From Ignavibacteria bacterium (GTDB lineage Bacteria > Bacteroidota > Ignavibacteria > Kapaibacteriales > Kapaibacteriaceae), in the NCBI GenBank assembly GCA_016191145.1, contig JACPPD010000018.1, positions 1-64,000 on the forward strand: a stretch of 64,000 nt of DNA, in the 5' to 3' direction. Position numbers and translations under genes: made by a program. Shown here piece after piece: positions 18,906-29,102 of this stretch. Under the pieces are notes generated by a model. That model was given only the letters and a program-made list of their open reading frames with translations. It searched no databases and was not told the origin of the DNA. The stretch's first letter is position 1, and each line of letters begins with the position of its first letter.

Positions 18906-20291
18906 GTGCTGCTTCTGTTTGCCGGATTCCAGGTCCCGGCAAGCGCAGTGGACTTAATAGCTGACGTTGTTCAGTTTAAGGGTAGCGCTACGCGCACTAA
19001 ATGGGAGTTTCAATATGCCTTTGCCGATACGTCGGTTAAACATGTTGCAAATCCCCACGGCTTTGTTGGTGAGCTTTACTGTTTGCTAACACTCCTGTCA
19101 TCAAGCGGTGACACAACCGTTGAAGAGTGGATCGCTGAGTCGCATCGGCAGATATCAGATAACATTCATAAATTCTTCCTGAGCGGTATACGCACACTAC
19201 TGCTTAAGCCGGGATCATATAACGTCAGCTTTACTGCATTTGATGTGAACGACACAAACAATCGCATAGTAACTAAATTTGTAACTTCAGTCAGAGATTT
19301 TGGGCTGCAAACGTCGATAAGCGACGTCATGTTTACACAACCTGCTCGAATCGCTGCCGATTCCGGTTTTATACGCAACTCGCAGCCCGCAAGTCCAAAT
19401 CCGCGGCACGAAGCGATCGGCACCGATCCTACATTTGGGATTTACACAGAAGTATATAACACCCTGCTTAACAAGCTCGATACGTTTGTTGTGGAGCTAC
19501 AGGTACTCGATAACGTTCGTCGTGAGATGTTAACAACATTTATAAAGCAGGTTGGAGTTAATGACAATCTTATAATCCGTGAAGATGTTTCGGCGGCCGT
19601 TCTTCCGAGTAGCGTGTACTATCTGCGGGTTTCGGTGAAGTCGAAAGATTTGCAGACTACGTATGCTTCAGACGAGGATCGGTTCTATGTGCTGAATCCC
19701 GAACTGCCACCCGAGGGACAGATATTACTTACGGAAGAGGAGCGTTTTTTGTCGTCGGAATGGTCTATCCTGAAAGGAGACCGATTAAAACTGGAGCTGG
19801 AGCTGTCATCTATACTGGCATCGCAAGCTGAGAAGGCCACACTCGCTGGTTGCATCGATGAGCGTGCAAAGCAACGATACCTTTATCGATTCTGGCTAAT
19901 TCGCGATCCGGATCCTATAACGCATGCAAATGAAAGACTCGATGAATTCAGACAGATGTATCTGCGAGCTCAAAAGTTTTATACTAGTGCTATGCAGAAA
20001 GATGGCTGGAAAACAGATCGGGGCCGGGTGTTGATGAAATATGGTAAGCCTACGCAGATCGAACAGTTCATTCAAACGATTGATACTAAACCCTACGAAA
20101 TCTGGTTCTACCAGAATATACAGGGTGGTGCATATTTTTATTTTGTCGATTGGCAACTCCTGCAAAATCATCATCTCGTACATAGCACAATAATCGGTGA
20201 AATACGGAACGAAAACTGGTATAATGAATTTGCAAAGGCATTTAGTCCGAACCCGACTCCGGAAAGTACGCTGACAAGCCCACAAAAATGA
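18906..20291 (+). CDS. GWxTD domain-containing exported protein
   Basis: 461 residues as drawn from GTG 18906. The hydrophobic N-terminus (MLLLFAGFQVPASA) lacks a basic residue, and the sequence just upstream (TVRIVL in the same frame) would complete a better signal peptide, so the true start is uncertain. The namesake motif GWKTD occupies residues 367-371, followed by RGRVLMKYGKP and an EIWFY segment characteristic of the family. GWxTD proteins are common in Chlorobi/Ignavibacteria relatives and have no established function. The stop overlaps the next ATG by 4 nt. Confidence 0.8.
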   Translation: MLLLFAGFQVPASAVDLIADVVQFKGSATRTKWEFQYAFADTSVKHVANPHGFVGELYCLLTLLSSSGDTTVEEWIAESHRQISDNIHKFFLSGIRTLLLKPGSYNVSFTAFDVNDTNNRIVTKFVTSVRDFGLQTSISDVMFTQPARIAADSGFIRNSQPASPNPRHEAIGTDPTFGIYTEVYNTLLNKLDTFVVELQVLDNVRREMLTTFIKQVGVNDNLIIREDVSAAVLPSSVYYLRVSVKSKDLQTTYASDEDRFYVLNPELPPEGQILLTEEERFLSSEWSILKGDRLKLELELSSILASQAEKATLAGCIDERAKQRYLYRFWLIRDPDPITHANERLDEFRQMYLRAQKFYTSAMQKDGWKTDRGRVLMKYGKPTQIEQFIQTIDTKPYEIWFYQNIQGGAYFYFVDWQLLQNHHLVHSTIIGEIRNENWYNEFAKAFSPNPTPESTLTSPQK

Positions 20292-21220
20292 GTAAGCTGA
20301 CGGATTGGCTGGTTGCTGAAGTTCTTGCCTCGGTTGGGCGTAGTTCGTGTGCCAAGACATTTGATCAGCGAATATCGTTGGGTCGGCGGCTGGGGCGTTT
20401 GATGAAAGTCGATCGGAGACGGCTTGCCATTACACGCACAAATGTAGTCTCTGCCTTTCCTGAAATATCTGCTGCCGATGTTGATGAGATTGTTACTGGC
20501 GCTTATGAAAACCTTGGCATTACTCTCGCCGAATTACTGGCTGTGCCCGTTCTCACACCATCCTTGATGCTCGACAGAATTCAAATACCAAATATTGAAC
20601 TTGTTCGCGACCGACATCAAAGGGGTTTGCCCTCCATTTTGATTTCTGGTCATTTCGGAAACTGGGAATATTTAGCGATTGCTGCAGGCATTGAAATTGG
20701 AGCGCCGATAACAGTTGTTGTTCATCCTCAATCGAACAAAATTGTTGATGGTGAGCTTAATACATATCGCTCGAAATTTGGGAACGTGCTTGTGTCTATG
20801 CACGATGCAGCGCGAACGATTGTGCGAACGCTTCACAGTGGAGGAACGATCGCATTTTTGGTTGATCAGTACGCTCACCCGGAACGCGATCCATGGATAC
20901 CGTTTTTCAGTAGGCTTTCGCCTACCTATGCTGCTCCGGCAGCATTGGCAATTCGCTACAATGTTCCGATTTTTCATGCGTATGCACAACGGCTTGATGA
21001 TGGAACGTACATTGCTCCACTTGCACAGCTTGATTTGAACGGAATTACACACGATGAGACAGGAGTTGTGGAACTGACGCGTCGGCATGTTCGTGCACTT
21101 GAAACGGTTATTAAACGACATCCGCATCTTTGGTCGTGGCAGCACCGACGCTGGCGCGATTACATGCCCCCTTCACAACACCACGATGGGAATCGTTATG
21201 GAATTAGTGAGATTGAATAA
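20288..21220 (+). CDS. Lysophospholipid/lipid A acyltransferase (LpxL/HtrB family)
   Basis: 310 residues. The acyltransferase signature HFGNWE is at residues 122-127, followed by VVVHPQSNK and a block with FLVDQYAHPERDPWIPFF, matching the LpxL/LpxM substrate-binding region. The C-terminus has WSWQHRRW, close to the family's WxWxHxRW. It would add a secondary acyl chain to a Kdo-lipid A precursor at the inner membrane. Exact donor and position are not readable. The start overlaps the GWxTD stop by 4 nt, and the 3' end overlaps the RluB-like gene by 23 nt. Confidence 0.88.
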   Translation: MSKLTDWLVAEVLASVGRSSCAKTFDQRISLGRRLGRLMKVDRRRLAITRTNVVSAFPEISAADVDEIVTGAYENLGITLAELLAVPVLTPSLMLDRIQIPNIELVRDRHQRGLPSILISGHFGNWEYLAIAAGIEIGAPITVVVHPQSNKIVDGELNTYRSKFGNVLVSMHDAARTIVRTLHSGGTIAFLVDQYAHPERDPWIPFFSRLSPTYAAPAALAIRYNVPIFHAYAQRLDDGTYIAPLAQLDLNGITHDETGVVELTRRHVRALETVIKRHPHLWSWQHRRWRDYMPPSQHHDGNRYGISEIE

Positions 21221-21914
21221 GGTAATCGCCGATGCTGGAGTTGCATCCAGACGTGGCGCAGATGAATTAATCTCTTCTGGCAAGGTTACCATCAATGGAA
21301 AAAAATGCACAGAGCTTGGAACACGCGTTTCTATTTCCGACGTTGTAGCCGTTGACGGCGATATCGTACCCAGAACAAAGCACCTCACCTACATTTTGCT
21401 TAATAAGCCGAAGGATATCATCACTACTGCTAATGATGAAAGGGGGCGAGAAACCGTTTTTGATCTTGTACGTGTGCGCACTCGCTTGTTTACTGTAGGC
21501 AGGCTGGACAGAAACACCACAGGTGCAATTTTACTAACAAACGATGGCGAACTCGCGAATCGTTTGATGCATCCACGATATGGAATTGCCCGCATTTACA
21601 AGGCAGTTCTCGATACACCACTAAAACGGGAACACGCAAAGGAAATTTCCCGCGGAATTGTCCTGGAAGATGGTCCAACTCAACCATGTGAAATTGTAAT
21701 CGATCCCAAGGACAATTCAACTGTTCATCTTCAGTTGCGTGAAGGGCGCAACCGCGAAGTCCGACGGATATTTGAGCACTTTGGATATTATGTTAAACGA
21801 CTCGATCGCAAACAGTATGCAATCTTGTCGACGCGCGGACTTTCGAGAGGTTCATACCGTCACCTCACCAATGAAGAAGTATCTGAACTCCGACGCATGG
21901 TGAATCTCGCTTGA
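21198..21914 (+). CDS. Pseudouridine synthase, RluB/RsuA family
   Basis: Converts a specific uridine in rRNA to pseudouridine; in RluB this is in 23S rRNA. An N-terminal S4 RNA-binding domain (VRLNKVIADAGVASRR) is followed by the RsuA-type catalytic core: VGRLDRNTTGAI with catalytic D104, LLTNDGELANRLMHPR, and EGRNREVRRIFEHFGY near the end. About 238 residues. I start at ATG 21198 (MELVRLNK), placing the S4 domain at the N-terminus. ATG 21186 is an alternative, and the longer open frame is overlap with the acyltransferase. Confidence 0.9.
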   Translation: MELVRLNKVIADAGVASRRGADELISSGKVTINGKKCTELGTRVSISDVVAVDGDIVPRTKHLTYILLNKPKDIITTANDERGRETVFDLVRVRTRLFTVGRLDRNTTGAILLTNDGELANRLMHPRYGIARIYKAVLDTPLKREHAKEISRGIVLEDGPTQPCEIVIDPKDNSTVHLQLREGRNREVRRIFEHFGYYVKRLDRKQYAILSTRGLSRGSYRHLTNEEVSELRRMVNLA

Positions 21915-24019
21915 ACTTTCTTAATCCATTTGCATTACTCGGGCTTGTGGCATCGGGTATACCGATATTGCTGCACCTGCTAAATCTGCGGAGACTCAAA
22001 GTTGTTGAGTTTAGCACTATCCGCTTTTTGCAGGAGCTCCAACTATCGCGTGTACGTCGGCTGAAACTGCAGCAAATACTGCTGTTAATTCTGAGAACAT
22101 TGTTAATTGTTTTTGCTGTGCTTGCATTTGCCAGACCAACGATTCCAACTTCTTTACCTCTGCTGACTAGTGCCATGCGGGCAAGTGTTGTAATCTTGGT
22201 TGATAATTCTGCGAGCATGGAAGCAAGCGATCAGGCGGGTCAGAGATTTCGGCAGGCACAGGATGCTGCGCGACGTATTGTTGGCATGTTGCGCAATGGA
22301 GATGAGGTCTGTGTTCTCCCTCTTGCGGCTCGATCGCCTCACCGTACGTTTGGCTTCACACGTACGTTCGCGGAAGCCTTAGCAGAAATTGATAGGCTAA
22401 CACTTTCAGAAACGAATGCTGATGTACCGGGATCGCTTCGCTTCGTTGAACCGCTTCTAGACGATGCCGCGCATCTACATCGGGAGGTTTACGTTATCAG
22501 CGATGCGCAGCGTGCAACCCTAATGCGGGTAGAAAACGACACCGGCAAAGTATTCTATTCTGAGTCAGCCGTGTATTTAGTGAGGATTGGTAATGGGCTT
22601 GCAGGTCTCGAACAAAATTTCTCAATCGATTCAGTAAAGATTGTCAGTCAACTGAATCAACCCGATAAGCCACTCGAAGTGGAGGCGTTTGTTCGTAACG
22701 GCAGCGATAGAGATGTTTCGAATGTTGTTGTAACAATGGCATTTGATGGAGTCAGGAATGCACAGCGTGCTGCAGATATCCCTGCCAACTCAACACGCTC
22801 TGTTGTCCTTGCCGCGCCGCCTCAACGCAACGGAATTGTTGGTGTTTCAGTTGAACTCGATGACGATGCTATCGATCTTGATAATGTCAGGTTTGCAGGT
22901 GTCCTCATCCCGCCGCATGCTCGAACTGCCATCGTTGGTACTGGTCTTGCAGCAGAATTGGTTGCCACTGCCTTAGCGGTTCCTAATGAATCGATTGATT
23001 ATCCGAAGCCCCGACGATTCAACTCTGTACGCGAACTGTCAAGTCAGTTATCTGGCCTCGATGCTGTATATATCGTTAATGGAGCATGGTCGGATGCCGA
23101 CGCTTCCCAACTTATTCAATTTGTGGACCATGGTGGCGGTTTAGTTGTCTTTGCTTCCGATGAAGCCTGCGTGGCATCAACGCTACAGCGGATGAACCTA
23201 AACGTTGATAATACTATAACACCTCATGGCAATGACGTGTGGCGGGTTCGTAATCTCGACGAGAGCCACCCGCTTTTTGCAGGCGTTTTTAAAGCTGGCA
23301 GAACCCAGGCAGCCGTTCGAGAAAGATTGGTAATTAGAAAATTGCGCCCGGCTACTGGCGGCGTTGTTGTTGCAACCAGCGATGCAGGAAGCTTTCTGGT
23401 AGAGACGATGCATGGCTACGGTCGAACTCTGTATATCGCTACAGCTATCGATCCGGCATGGAGCACGATGGGATCTACCGGACTTTTTGCTGCGACGATG
23501 ATTAGATCGTCAATTTATTTAGTGTTGCCACGAGATCAGGGAATCTATGCAAAACCTGCAGAGACTGTAACAGTGCAGGTTCCCGCACGATTTGCCAATG
23601 AGCAATCGTTTATTATTGTCGATGCAAATAGAGTGTCGACAACGCAGACTCCGGCTCGTCTTCCTTCATCAACTCTCATAACTGTTCCAGCTCAGCACCA
23701 GGTTGGAGTTGTGAAAATTCTTACAAGCGATTCAACAGCCGTGGTGCCCGTTACTGTAAACGGACCTAAGGAGGAATCCCATCTTACATTTTTCGATGAT
23801 GATGAGTGGAGGCAGGGCGTCGGCGCGCTCACAGCCAATCACAACAACATCATCGTTACAAAGTCTGGTCGCAGTATGGAACAAGCCGCAATGAAAGCAA
23901 GGACGGGTTCCGAGCTGTGGTCGTTGTTCATTGTTCTGTCGTTGCTGTGTGCTTTTACAGAGCTTCTCATTTCAAGATTTTTTGCATCCGACGAAGGTCC
24001 CGCAGTTGGTGCAGCATAG
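21911..24019 (+). CDS. BatA/VWA-domain membrane protein
   Basis: 702 residues. TTG start (21911) overlapping the previous stop by 4 nt. The start is supported because MNFLNPFALLGLVASGIPILLHL-like residues are exactly the expected beginning of the N-terminal BatA domain (aerotolerance regulator family). A second helix lies at about 58-78. A von Willebrand A fold follows with the MIDAS motif DNSAS at 98-102. A later region (about 340-560) resembles a glutamine-amidotransferase-like Rossmann domain (VDHGGGLVVFAS). A final helix lies near 670-690. The family is linked to stress tolerance and metal-dependent protein contacts. Its specific role here is unknown. Confidence 0.8.
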   Translation: MNFLNPFALLGLVASGIPILLHLLNLRRLKVVEFSTIRFLQELQLSRVRRLKLQQILLLILRTLLIVFAVLAFARPTIPTSLPLLTSAMRASVVILVDNSASMEASDQAGQRFRQAQDAARRIVGMLRNGDEVCVLPLAARSPHRTFGFTRTFAEALAEIDRLTLSETNADVPGSLRFVEPLLDDAAHLHREVYVISDAQRATLMRVENDTGKVFYSESAVYLVRIGNGLAGLEQNFSIDSVKIVSQLNQPDKPLEVEAFVRNGSDRDVSNVVVTMAFDGVRNAQRAADIPANSTRSVVLAAPPQRNGIVGVSVELDDDAIDLDNVRFAGVLIPPHARTAIVGTGLAAELVATALAVPNESIDYPKPRRFNSVRELSSQLSGLDAVYIVNGAWSDADASQLIQFVDHGGGLVVFASDEACVASTLQRMNLNVDNTITPHGNDVWRVRNLDESHPLFAGVFKAGRTQAAVRERLVIRKLRPATGGVVVATSDAGSFLVETMHGYGRTLYIATAIDPAWSTMGSTGLFAATMIRSSIYLVLPRDQGIYAKPAETVTVQVPARFANEQSFIIVDANRVSTTQTPARLPSSTLITVPAQHQVGVVKILTSDSTAVVPVTVNGPKEESHLTFFDDDEWRQGVGALTANHNNIIVTKSGRSMEQAAMKARTGSELWSLFIVLSLLCAFTELLISRFFASDEGPAVGAA

Positions 24020-24085
24020 GATCTCTGCTTGGACAGATGGAGACAAGGTTGTACAAATCGATTACACATACTTCAACGGAAGGTA

Positions 24086-25918
24086 ATGGCATACAACATT
24101 GAACAGCGCGACGAGCAACTAATTGGATCGTACGCCGCCATAACCTACACACTGGAGTTTGACAGAGCCCCACAGCACATAGTTCGTGTGCGAATGACAA
24201 TTTCCAATGTGAACAGTGAAGAGATTACGCTTGTAATGCCTTCGTGGTCACCCGGCAGTTATAAGATCCGTGACTACGTTGGTTATCAGGGTAACGTTGT
24301 TGTGCATTCAGACGCGAAACCATTGGCCTTTCGCTGGACAGGCGTCAATAAGCTAACAGTGGTTACTGCGGGAATGACGGAAGTTTTCGTCGACTACGTG
24401 ATATTTGGCAATGAACGTTCAGTGCGAACAAATCATATCAACAGATTTCATGCATTTATTCAGCCCCCTGCAACATTCATGTATGTGGAAGGAAGAACTC
24501 AGGAGATTCACCACGTATTGTTAAAAAATGATAGGAAGTTGTGGCCGAATGCTTCTACACAGCTTTCTCCTGTGCGTGAATCATCTGCGCAAGAGACTCT
24601 TCTCGGCGCTTTGAACTACGACGTGCTTGCCGATTCTCCGATAGAAATTGGAAGTCACGTTGTGAAGACGTTCACATTAGAAGGAGCAACACATGAGGTT
24701 GCATTGGCATCGTCGCAGCCACTCGACGCAGACTGGATTACAGAGCAACTAAAGGTGATCGTAAAAACCGAAGCGTCAATTTTCGGCGGTGTTCCTTACG
24801 ACCGATATGTGTTTATCATACAGGCTTATCTCGGTGCACGTGGTGGTCTTGAGCATTCACGCTCTTCAGTTAATGCAATTGATCCCACTTCATTTTTGGA
24901 CAAGTCGAAGGCATCTGCCTTGCTATCGCTGTTGTGTCACGAGTATTTCCATCTTTGGAATGTAAAGCGGATACGCCCGGTCGAGCTGGGTCCATTCGAC
25001 TATGTTAATGCCACCCAAACACCCATGCTTTGGCTTGCAGAAGGTCTTACTTCATATTACGATGATCTCATTGCATATCGGTGCGGCTTTCTTACTCTGA
25101 AAGAATATCTCGCAACACTTGCGAAGGACCACTTGGACAAGCTCTTGCGAGTACCGGGCCGGCATGCAATGTCGGTACGCGATAGTAGCCGTCTGGCCTG
25201 GGTAAAGCTTTACATGCAGAGTCCGGATGCACCTAACCGATTCCCATCCTATTATTTAAAGGGCGGCTTAGTTTTTCTGTTAATTGATCTTTATATCATA
25301 GACAATACAGCTGGTTCAAAATCACTCGATGACGGAATGCGCCTTCTTTGGGCGCGTTATCAAAACAATCCTTCTGTAGGAGTAACCGAGGACGAATGCA
25401 TCGCTCTATTTGAGCGTGCAGTGGGTGTAGATTTACGGGACAAAATGATGTCGTGGCTGGACGAATCCACAGATTTACCCTTTGAGGAACTCTTTTCACT
25501 GGCAGGTATCGAACTCACCCTTGGTGAGAGAGTTTCTGAGGCAATAACCTTTGGAGAAAATCGGTCATTTACGGCACTACAGCCCGAGTTGTTCTGCGGA
25601 TGGGTTGTTTCGGGAGCCGACGGTAGAGTGTTCATCAGAGGGGTGGAAGATGGCTCACCGGCAGAGAAGGCGGGCTTAGGCATCGATGACGAAATCATCG
25701 CAGTTTCGGGCAGGAGGGTGACGACAACTGAACAGCTCAGCCGGGCAATTGATGATGCTGGTCTTTCAGAGATCCACTTGATCTGCGAGTGCGACGGAAT
25801 AACTTTTGAAACTACAATCAGACCTGGCACGGCGTTGGTACATACGTTGAATGTTGCAGAAGAAACGTCAAAGAAACAGCGGCTTGTGCGTGAAATATGG
25901 CTCAAGAGAAATGTGTGA
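24086..25918 (+). CDS. M61 family peptidase (glycyl aminopeptidase type) with PDZ domain
   Basis: 610 residues from ATG 24086, which follows GGAAGG closely; the upstream open frame from 24029 has no N-terminal homology. The N-terminal beta-domain has the MPSWSPGSYKIRDY motif typical of M61. The catalytic site HEYFH covers residues 285-289, and the third zinc ligand E319 lies in LAEGLTSYYDD. A PDZ domain covers roughly 515-580 (GSPAEKAGLGIDDEI). No signal peptide is visible, so a cytoplasmic location is possible. The stop overlaps the next GTG by 4 nt. Confidence 0.92.
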   Translation: MAYNIEQRDEQLIGSYAAITYTLEFDRAPQHIVRVRMTISNVNSEEITLVMPSWSPGSYKIRDYVGYQGNVVVHSDAKPLAFRWTGVNKLTVVTAGMTEVFVDYVIFGNERSVRTNHINRFHAFIQPPATFMYVEGRTQEIHHVLLKNDRKLWPNASTQLSPVRESSAQETLLGALNYDVLADSPIEIGSHVVKTFTLEGATHEVALASSQPLDADWITEQLKVIVKTEASIFGGVPYDRYVFIIQAYLGARGGLEHSRSSVNAIDPTSFLDKSKASALLSLLCHEYFHLWNVKRIRPVELGPFDYVNATQTPMLWLAEGLTSYYDDLIAYRCGFLTLKEYLATLAKDHLDKLLRVPGRHAMSVRDSSRLAWVKLYMQSPDAPNRFPSYYLKGGLVFLLIDLYIIDNTAGSKSLDDGMRLLWARYQNNPSVGVTEDECIALFERAVGVDLRDKMMSWLDESTDLPFEELFSLAGIELTLGERVSEAITFGENRSFTALQPELFCGWVVSGADGRVFIRGVEDGSPAEKAGLGIDDEIIAVSGRRVTTTEQLSRAIDDAGLSEIHLICECDGITFETTIRPGTALVHTLNVAEETSKKQRLVREIWLKRNV

Positions 25919-28029
25919 ATAATCGGATAGTAAATATATTTCTAATCGTTACGGCTGTTCTTGCTGCAGCAGGATGTTCGTGGTTCGACAACCAGACCGC
26001 GTACTTCAATACGCACTACAACATGCAACGGATAATGACGGAGATTAAGGATGAGTTTTCCTATATCGACGAAAACCGGCGTGTTCAGCCCCGCGTGCTT
26101 GTGCCTGGTCTGGATTCAGCGAAAACGGAGAAAGATGAACCCAAAACCAGAGCCGGCTATCAATTCCTAAAGGCGTTTGTGATCGACAGAGCTAAGCTGC
26201 AGCCAGTGAATACAAAGGTTGATTCCATCCTCTTGAAGGGATCCAAAATACTCGCTAATCACCCTAAGAGCGAATTCGTTGAAAGCAGCCTGTTTTTAAT
26301 GGCAGAGGCATATTTCTTTCGGCAGGAATGGATGCCTTCGCAACAGAAATGTATAGAGTTGATAGAACGATTTACCGATGGAGAGCTATCACCCGACGCA
26401 CATCTGCTGCTTGCGAAAAATTATCTCATGCAACGAAAAGTCTCGCAGGGAAAGCAAACGCTGTCCAGGACGATTGATGTTGCATGGTACAAGGACCGGT
26501 TCGACATCCTCAGCGAAGCCTATCGCATTCAAGCAGAAATGGCAATGGAAGATGGCGATCTGGAGGGGGCTGTCCAACCGTATAAGCAGGCAATAGCCCA
26601 AATTGAAGATGACGAGGTTCGTGCCAAGTGGCAGGTCGACGTTGCATCGCTGTATTACCGACAGGGGCGTTTCGAGTTGGCTGAACAAGCCTTTGCCCGC
26701 GTGTTCAATTTCACCCCCGATATCCTGGCTGAATTCGAAGCTCTGCTTTATCGAGGCTCTTCACTTGTGAAGTTGGGAAGAACTGAAGAGGCAGAAGAGA
26801 TATTTACATCAATTGAACGCAACAAGAATTATGCTGATTGGATTTCGTTCGTGACTGCAGAGAAGCTTGCATTGCAAAGACGGAAGAGCAGCTCGCTGAA
26901 CGATTCTACACTCATCGCACAAGAAAGGGTTGCCGATACTTCGTTTGTGGGAAGGCCAGAGCTCATGGCTCAGTCATTCCAAAAGGGGATGTCGTTGTAC
27001 AAAGAGAATAATTATCAGGAAGCTATCAAGTATTTCGCCAAAGCAAAGGTTGTTCGGACGCCTGTCTATGAAGTTGCGTCGAAGTATTTTACACTACTGA
27101 AGCAATGGGATGACCAGCATCGGAAGGTGAATGGATATAATGCCGTCTTGATTGAACGTGAATCATTCCGAGATTCAATCATGAGCATGAAGGCGCGCGA
27201 GCTGTATGCCTTAGGCAGAGTTCACGAGCAGCTTGGGAACATCGACTCTGCATTGTTTTACTATCGTTATTCTTACGATAGTACATCAGATGCCGACAAC
27301 GACCGCAGCAAGTATCTATATTCGCAAGCGCGTTTGCTAGCCCCCTCCGATCCCGATGCAGCCGACTCCTTGTACATGGTCCTGAATGAGAAGTATCCCA
27401 AGAGTATTTATGGCAAGGAAGCTAGCGACAACCTTGGATTCACCGCAGAAGCAGCGATAGACGATGCCGCAGAGATGTATCGGTCGGGGATGAGCTTCCG
27501 AAAAATTCGCGACTTCGATTATGCTTCGAAACAATTCAATGAGGTTGCCGCTCGATTCGAATCGTCGCAGTTTGCCGCAAAATCACTGTACGCCTTGGGG
27601 TGGATGTTTGAGCGCGATCTTAATGAACAGGACTCGGCCTTGTTTTACTATGGTTTGCTCATGGAGCGATATCCACGCTCAGAATATGCCAAAGAAGTGC
27701 GTCCAAGCGTTGAATATGCGTTAGCCAAACGGAATAATTCAGAGGTAAACGACTCGCTGTTGTTCAAAGACCTGGATGAGGATCTTCTCCGTAGGGCACG
27801 TGCCAGTGAACGAAGTGTTCTTGATCAGGTAATTGATAAAAACAAGAATGCGCTCGATGTAAAGGTTCCGGGATTAAATCTTCCGTCTATTCCGGGATTA
27901 ACGCCCCCAGGCGGGGGAAACATCAATGACTTGATTAAGAATCAGGTGAAATCTCTTGGTACGTCGATTAGGCCAGCCGACAGCGCAAGGGTTCCGCTTC
28001 AAGACACTTCACAAGTGAGAAAGCCTTAG
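25915..28029 (+). CDS. PorW/SprE-like TPR lipoprotein (T9SS-associated)
   Basis: 704 residues from GTG 25915, giving a compact lipoprotein signal with lipobox LAAAGC (Cys21) and a GTGA overlap with the M61 gene. An in-frame ATG at 25897 is the alternative. Just after the Cys is an AYFNTHYN segment like the start of SprE/PorW. The rest is tetratricopeptide-type helical repeats ([54 protein letters not shown]). A Pro/Gly-rich tail closes it. PorW/SprE bridges T9SS rings in gliding bacteria. Assignment is by architecture and the N-terminal motif, so PorW-like rather than certain. Confidence 0.75.
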   Translation: MNNRIVNIFLIVTAVLAAAGCSWFDNQTAYFNTHYNMQRIMTEIKDEFSYIDENRRVQPRVLVPGLDSAKTEKDEPKTRAGYQFLKAFVIDRAKLQPVNTKVDSILLKGSKILANHPKSEFVESSLFLMAEAYFFRQEWMPSQQKCIELIERFTDGELSPDAHLLLAKNYLMQRKVSQGKQTLSRTIDVAWYKDRFDILSEAYRIQAEMAMEDGDLEGAVQPYKQAIAQIEDDEVRAKWQVDVASLYYRQGRFELAEQAFARVFNFTPDILAEFEALLYRGSSLVKLGRTEEAEEIFTSIERNKNYADWISFVTAEKLALQRRKSSSLNDSTLIAQERVADTSFVGRPELMAQSFQKGMSLYKENNYQEAIKYFAKAKVVRTPVYEVASKYFTLLKQWDDQHRKVNGYNAVLIERESFRDSIMSMKARELYALGRVHEQLGNIDSALFYYRYSYDSTSDADNDRSKYLYSQARLLAPSDPDAADSLYMVLNEKYPKSIYGKEASDNLGFTAEAAIDDAAEMYRSGMSFRKIRDFDYASKQFNEVAARFESSQFAAKSLYALGWMFERDLNEQDSALFYYGLLMERYPRSEYAKEVRPSVEYALAKRNNSEVNDSLLFKDLDEDLLRRARASERSVLDQVIDKNKNALDVKVPGLNLPSIPGLTPPGGGNINDLIKNQVKSLGTSIRPADSARVPLQDTSQVRKP

Positions 28030-28313
28030 TACTCTATCCGAGTGTGCAAAGCGATTTCCTCCAGAATTGTGGAGACACGCAGACACTCAGTTACCTGTCC
28101 TTCGTAAACAGCGGCTTTGCCGCGAACGTGTACTTCAAACGTCATTGCCTCGGCCTGCTCCTGAGTGCAGCCAACGGCTTTAATCAACTGCTCAATTACC
28201 TCATCAAATGAATGTTCGGCGTCGTTGAACAGAATAACACGTGCTTCGATACTGATCTCGACATCGACGTCGAGCTCAGGCTTATCGATTACAAATGGTT
28301 CCAGCTCAGCCAT
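28026..28313 (-). CDS. clpS: ATP-dependent Clp protease adaptor ClpS
   Basis: 95 residues with the ClpS core [17 protein letters not shown], where the ND pair recognises N-degron substrates, then [18 protein letters not shown], the loop contacting ClpA/C. It delivers N-end-rule substrates to the Clp protease. The gene is convergent with the PorW-like gene and their stop codons share bases: the tetramer TTAG at 28026-28029 ends both genes. It is divergent from the CADD-family gene, with about 80 nt between their starts. Confidence 0.9.
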   Translation of the reverse strand: MAELEPFVIDKPELDVDVEISIEARVILFNDAEHSFDEVIEQLIKAVGCTQEQAEAMTFEVHVRGKAAVYEGQVTECLRVSTILEEIALHTRIEY

Positions 28314-28359
28314 AACTTTTCTTGGTGTATTTCTGCGGTCTCGAAACTACGAAATCCGC

Positions 28360-28367
28360 TATCTTTG
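28360..28367 (+). promoter_or_regulatory. Bacteroidota-type -7 element (TATCTTTG)
   Basis: TATCTTTG matches the TAnnTTTG consensus of the Bacteroidota primary sigma factor and lies 26 nt before the ATG of the CADD-family gene, a suitable distance. I see no clean TTTG -33 element at the usual spacing, so the call rests on one box. Confidence 0.5.
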
Positions 28368-28393
28368 CTGTCCGTTTAAACTTGGGAACGACT

Positions 28394-29086
28394 ATGACTA
28401 CAGAAGATTTTCTCCGTGAGCTCGATGAAATTGTATCTGAGCGCCACATGCTGCAGCACCCGTTTTATATCATGTGGAACGAGGGTGCATTATCAATTGA
28501 AATGCTAAGAGAGTATGCAAAGGAATATTACCATCAGGTGCATGCTTTCCCAACATTTGTGAGCGCAACGCATGCTAATTGTGACGACATGGAAGTGCGC
28601 CAAATGCTCTTAGAAAATCTTATCGAAGAAGAGAAGGGGCCGGATAATCACCCGGAGCTGTGGGTCCGCTTTGCTGGAGCTTTGGGCGTTTCCCGCCAGG
28701 AAGTTGCATCGCGCAAATACCTCGCTGCAACGCGTGCTTCGGTGCGTATCCTCAAAGATTTGGCTCGGAGAAACAATGCCGCCGAAGGGTTAGCTGCTCT
28801 GTATGCATACGAATCACAGATTCCTGAAATAGCGACCACAAAAATTCAAGGTTTGAAAAAGTGGTACAACCTCGACACAAAGGATGCTCTTGAATTCTTT
28901 GTTGTTCATGAGCATGCCGATGAAATACACAGGACTGTTACGCGCGAAGCACTTGTGCGCATGTGCCGGACCGACGAACAAAAACAGGCAGCGCTTGATG
29001 CTGCACGCGAAGCGGCCGATGCTTTTAATCTTTTGCTCGATGGAGTTTACAACACCTGGTGTGCTGAAAAAGCCTCATTGAATTAA
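28394..29086 (+). CDS. CADD-family folate-related enzyme (TENA/PqqC-like fold)
   Basis: 230 residues from ATG 28394; the upstream open frame to 28322 lacks homology and spans the promoter. All-helical heme-oxygenase-like fold with ERHMLQHPFYIMW, REYAKEYYHQVHAFP, the LIEEEKG metal-ligand block and AYESQIPEIATTKIQGL. These match the Chlamydia CADD family, which makes p-aminobenzoate for folate by sacrificing its own side chains, using a di-metal site and a Lys/Tyr pair. The diagnostic YES...K and the Tyr-rich helix are present. No other folate gene is adjacent. Confidence 0.85.
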   Translation: MTTEDFLRELDEIVSERHMLQHPFYIMWNEGALSIEMLREYAKEYYHQVHAFPTFVSATHANCDDMEVRQMLLENLIEEEKGPDNHPELWVRFAGALGVSRQEVASRKYLAATRASVRILKDLARRNNAAEGLAALYAYESQIPEIATTKIQGLKKWYNLDTKDALEFFVVHEHADEIHRTVTREALVRMCRTDEQKQAALDAAREAADAFNLLLDGVYNTWCAEKASLN

Positions 29087-29102
29087 CACCAGTACCCATT
29101 GA

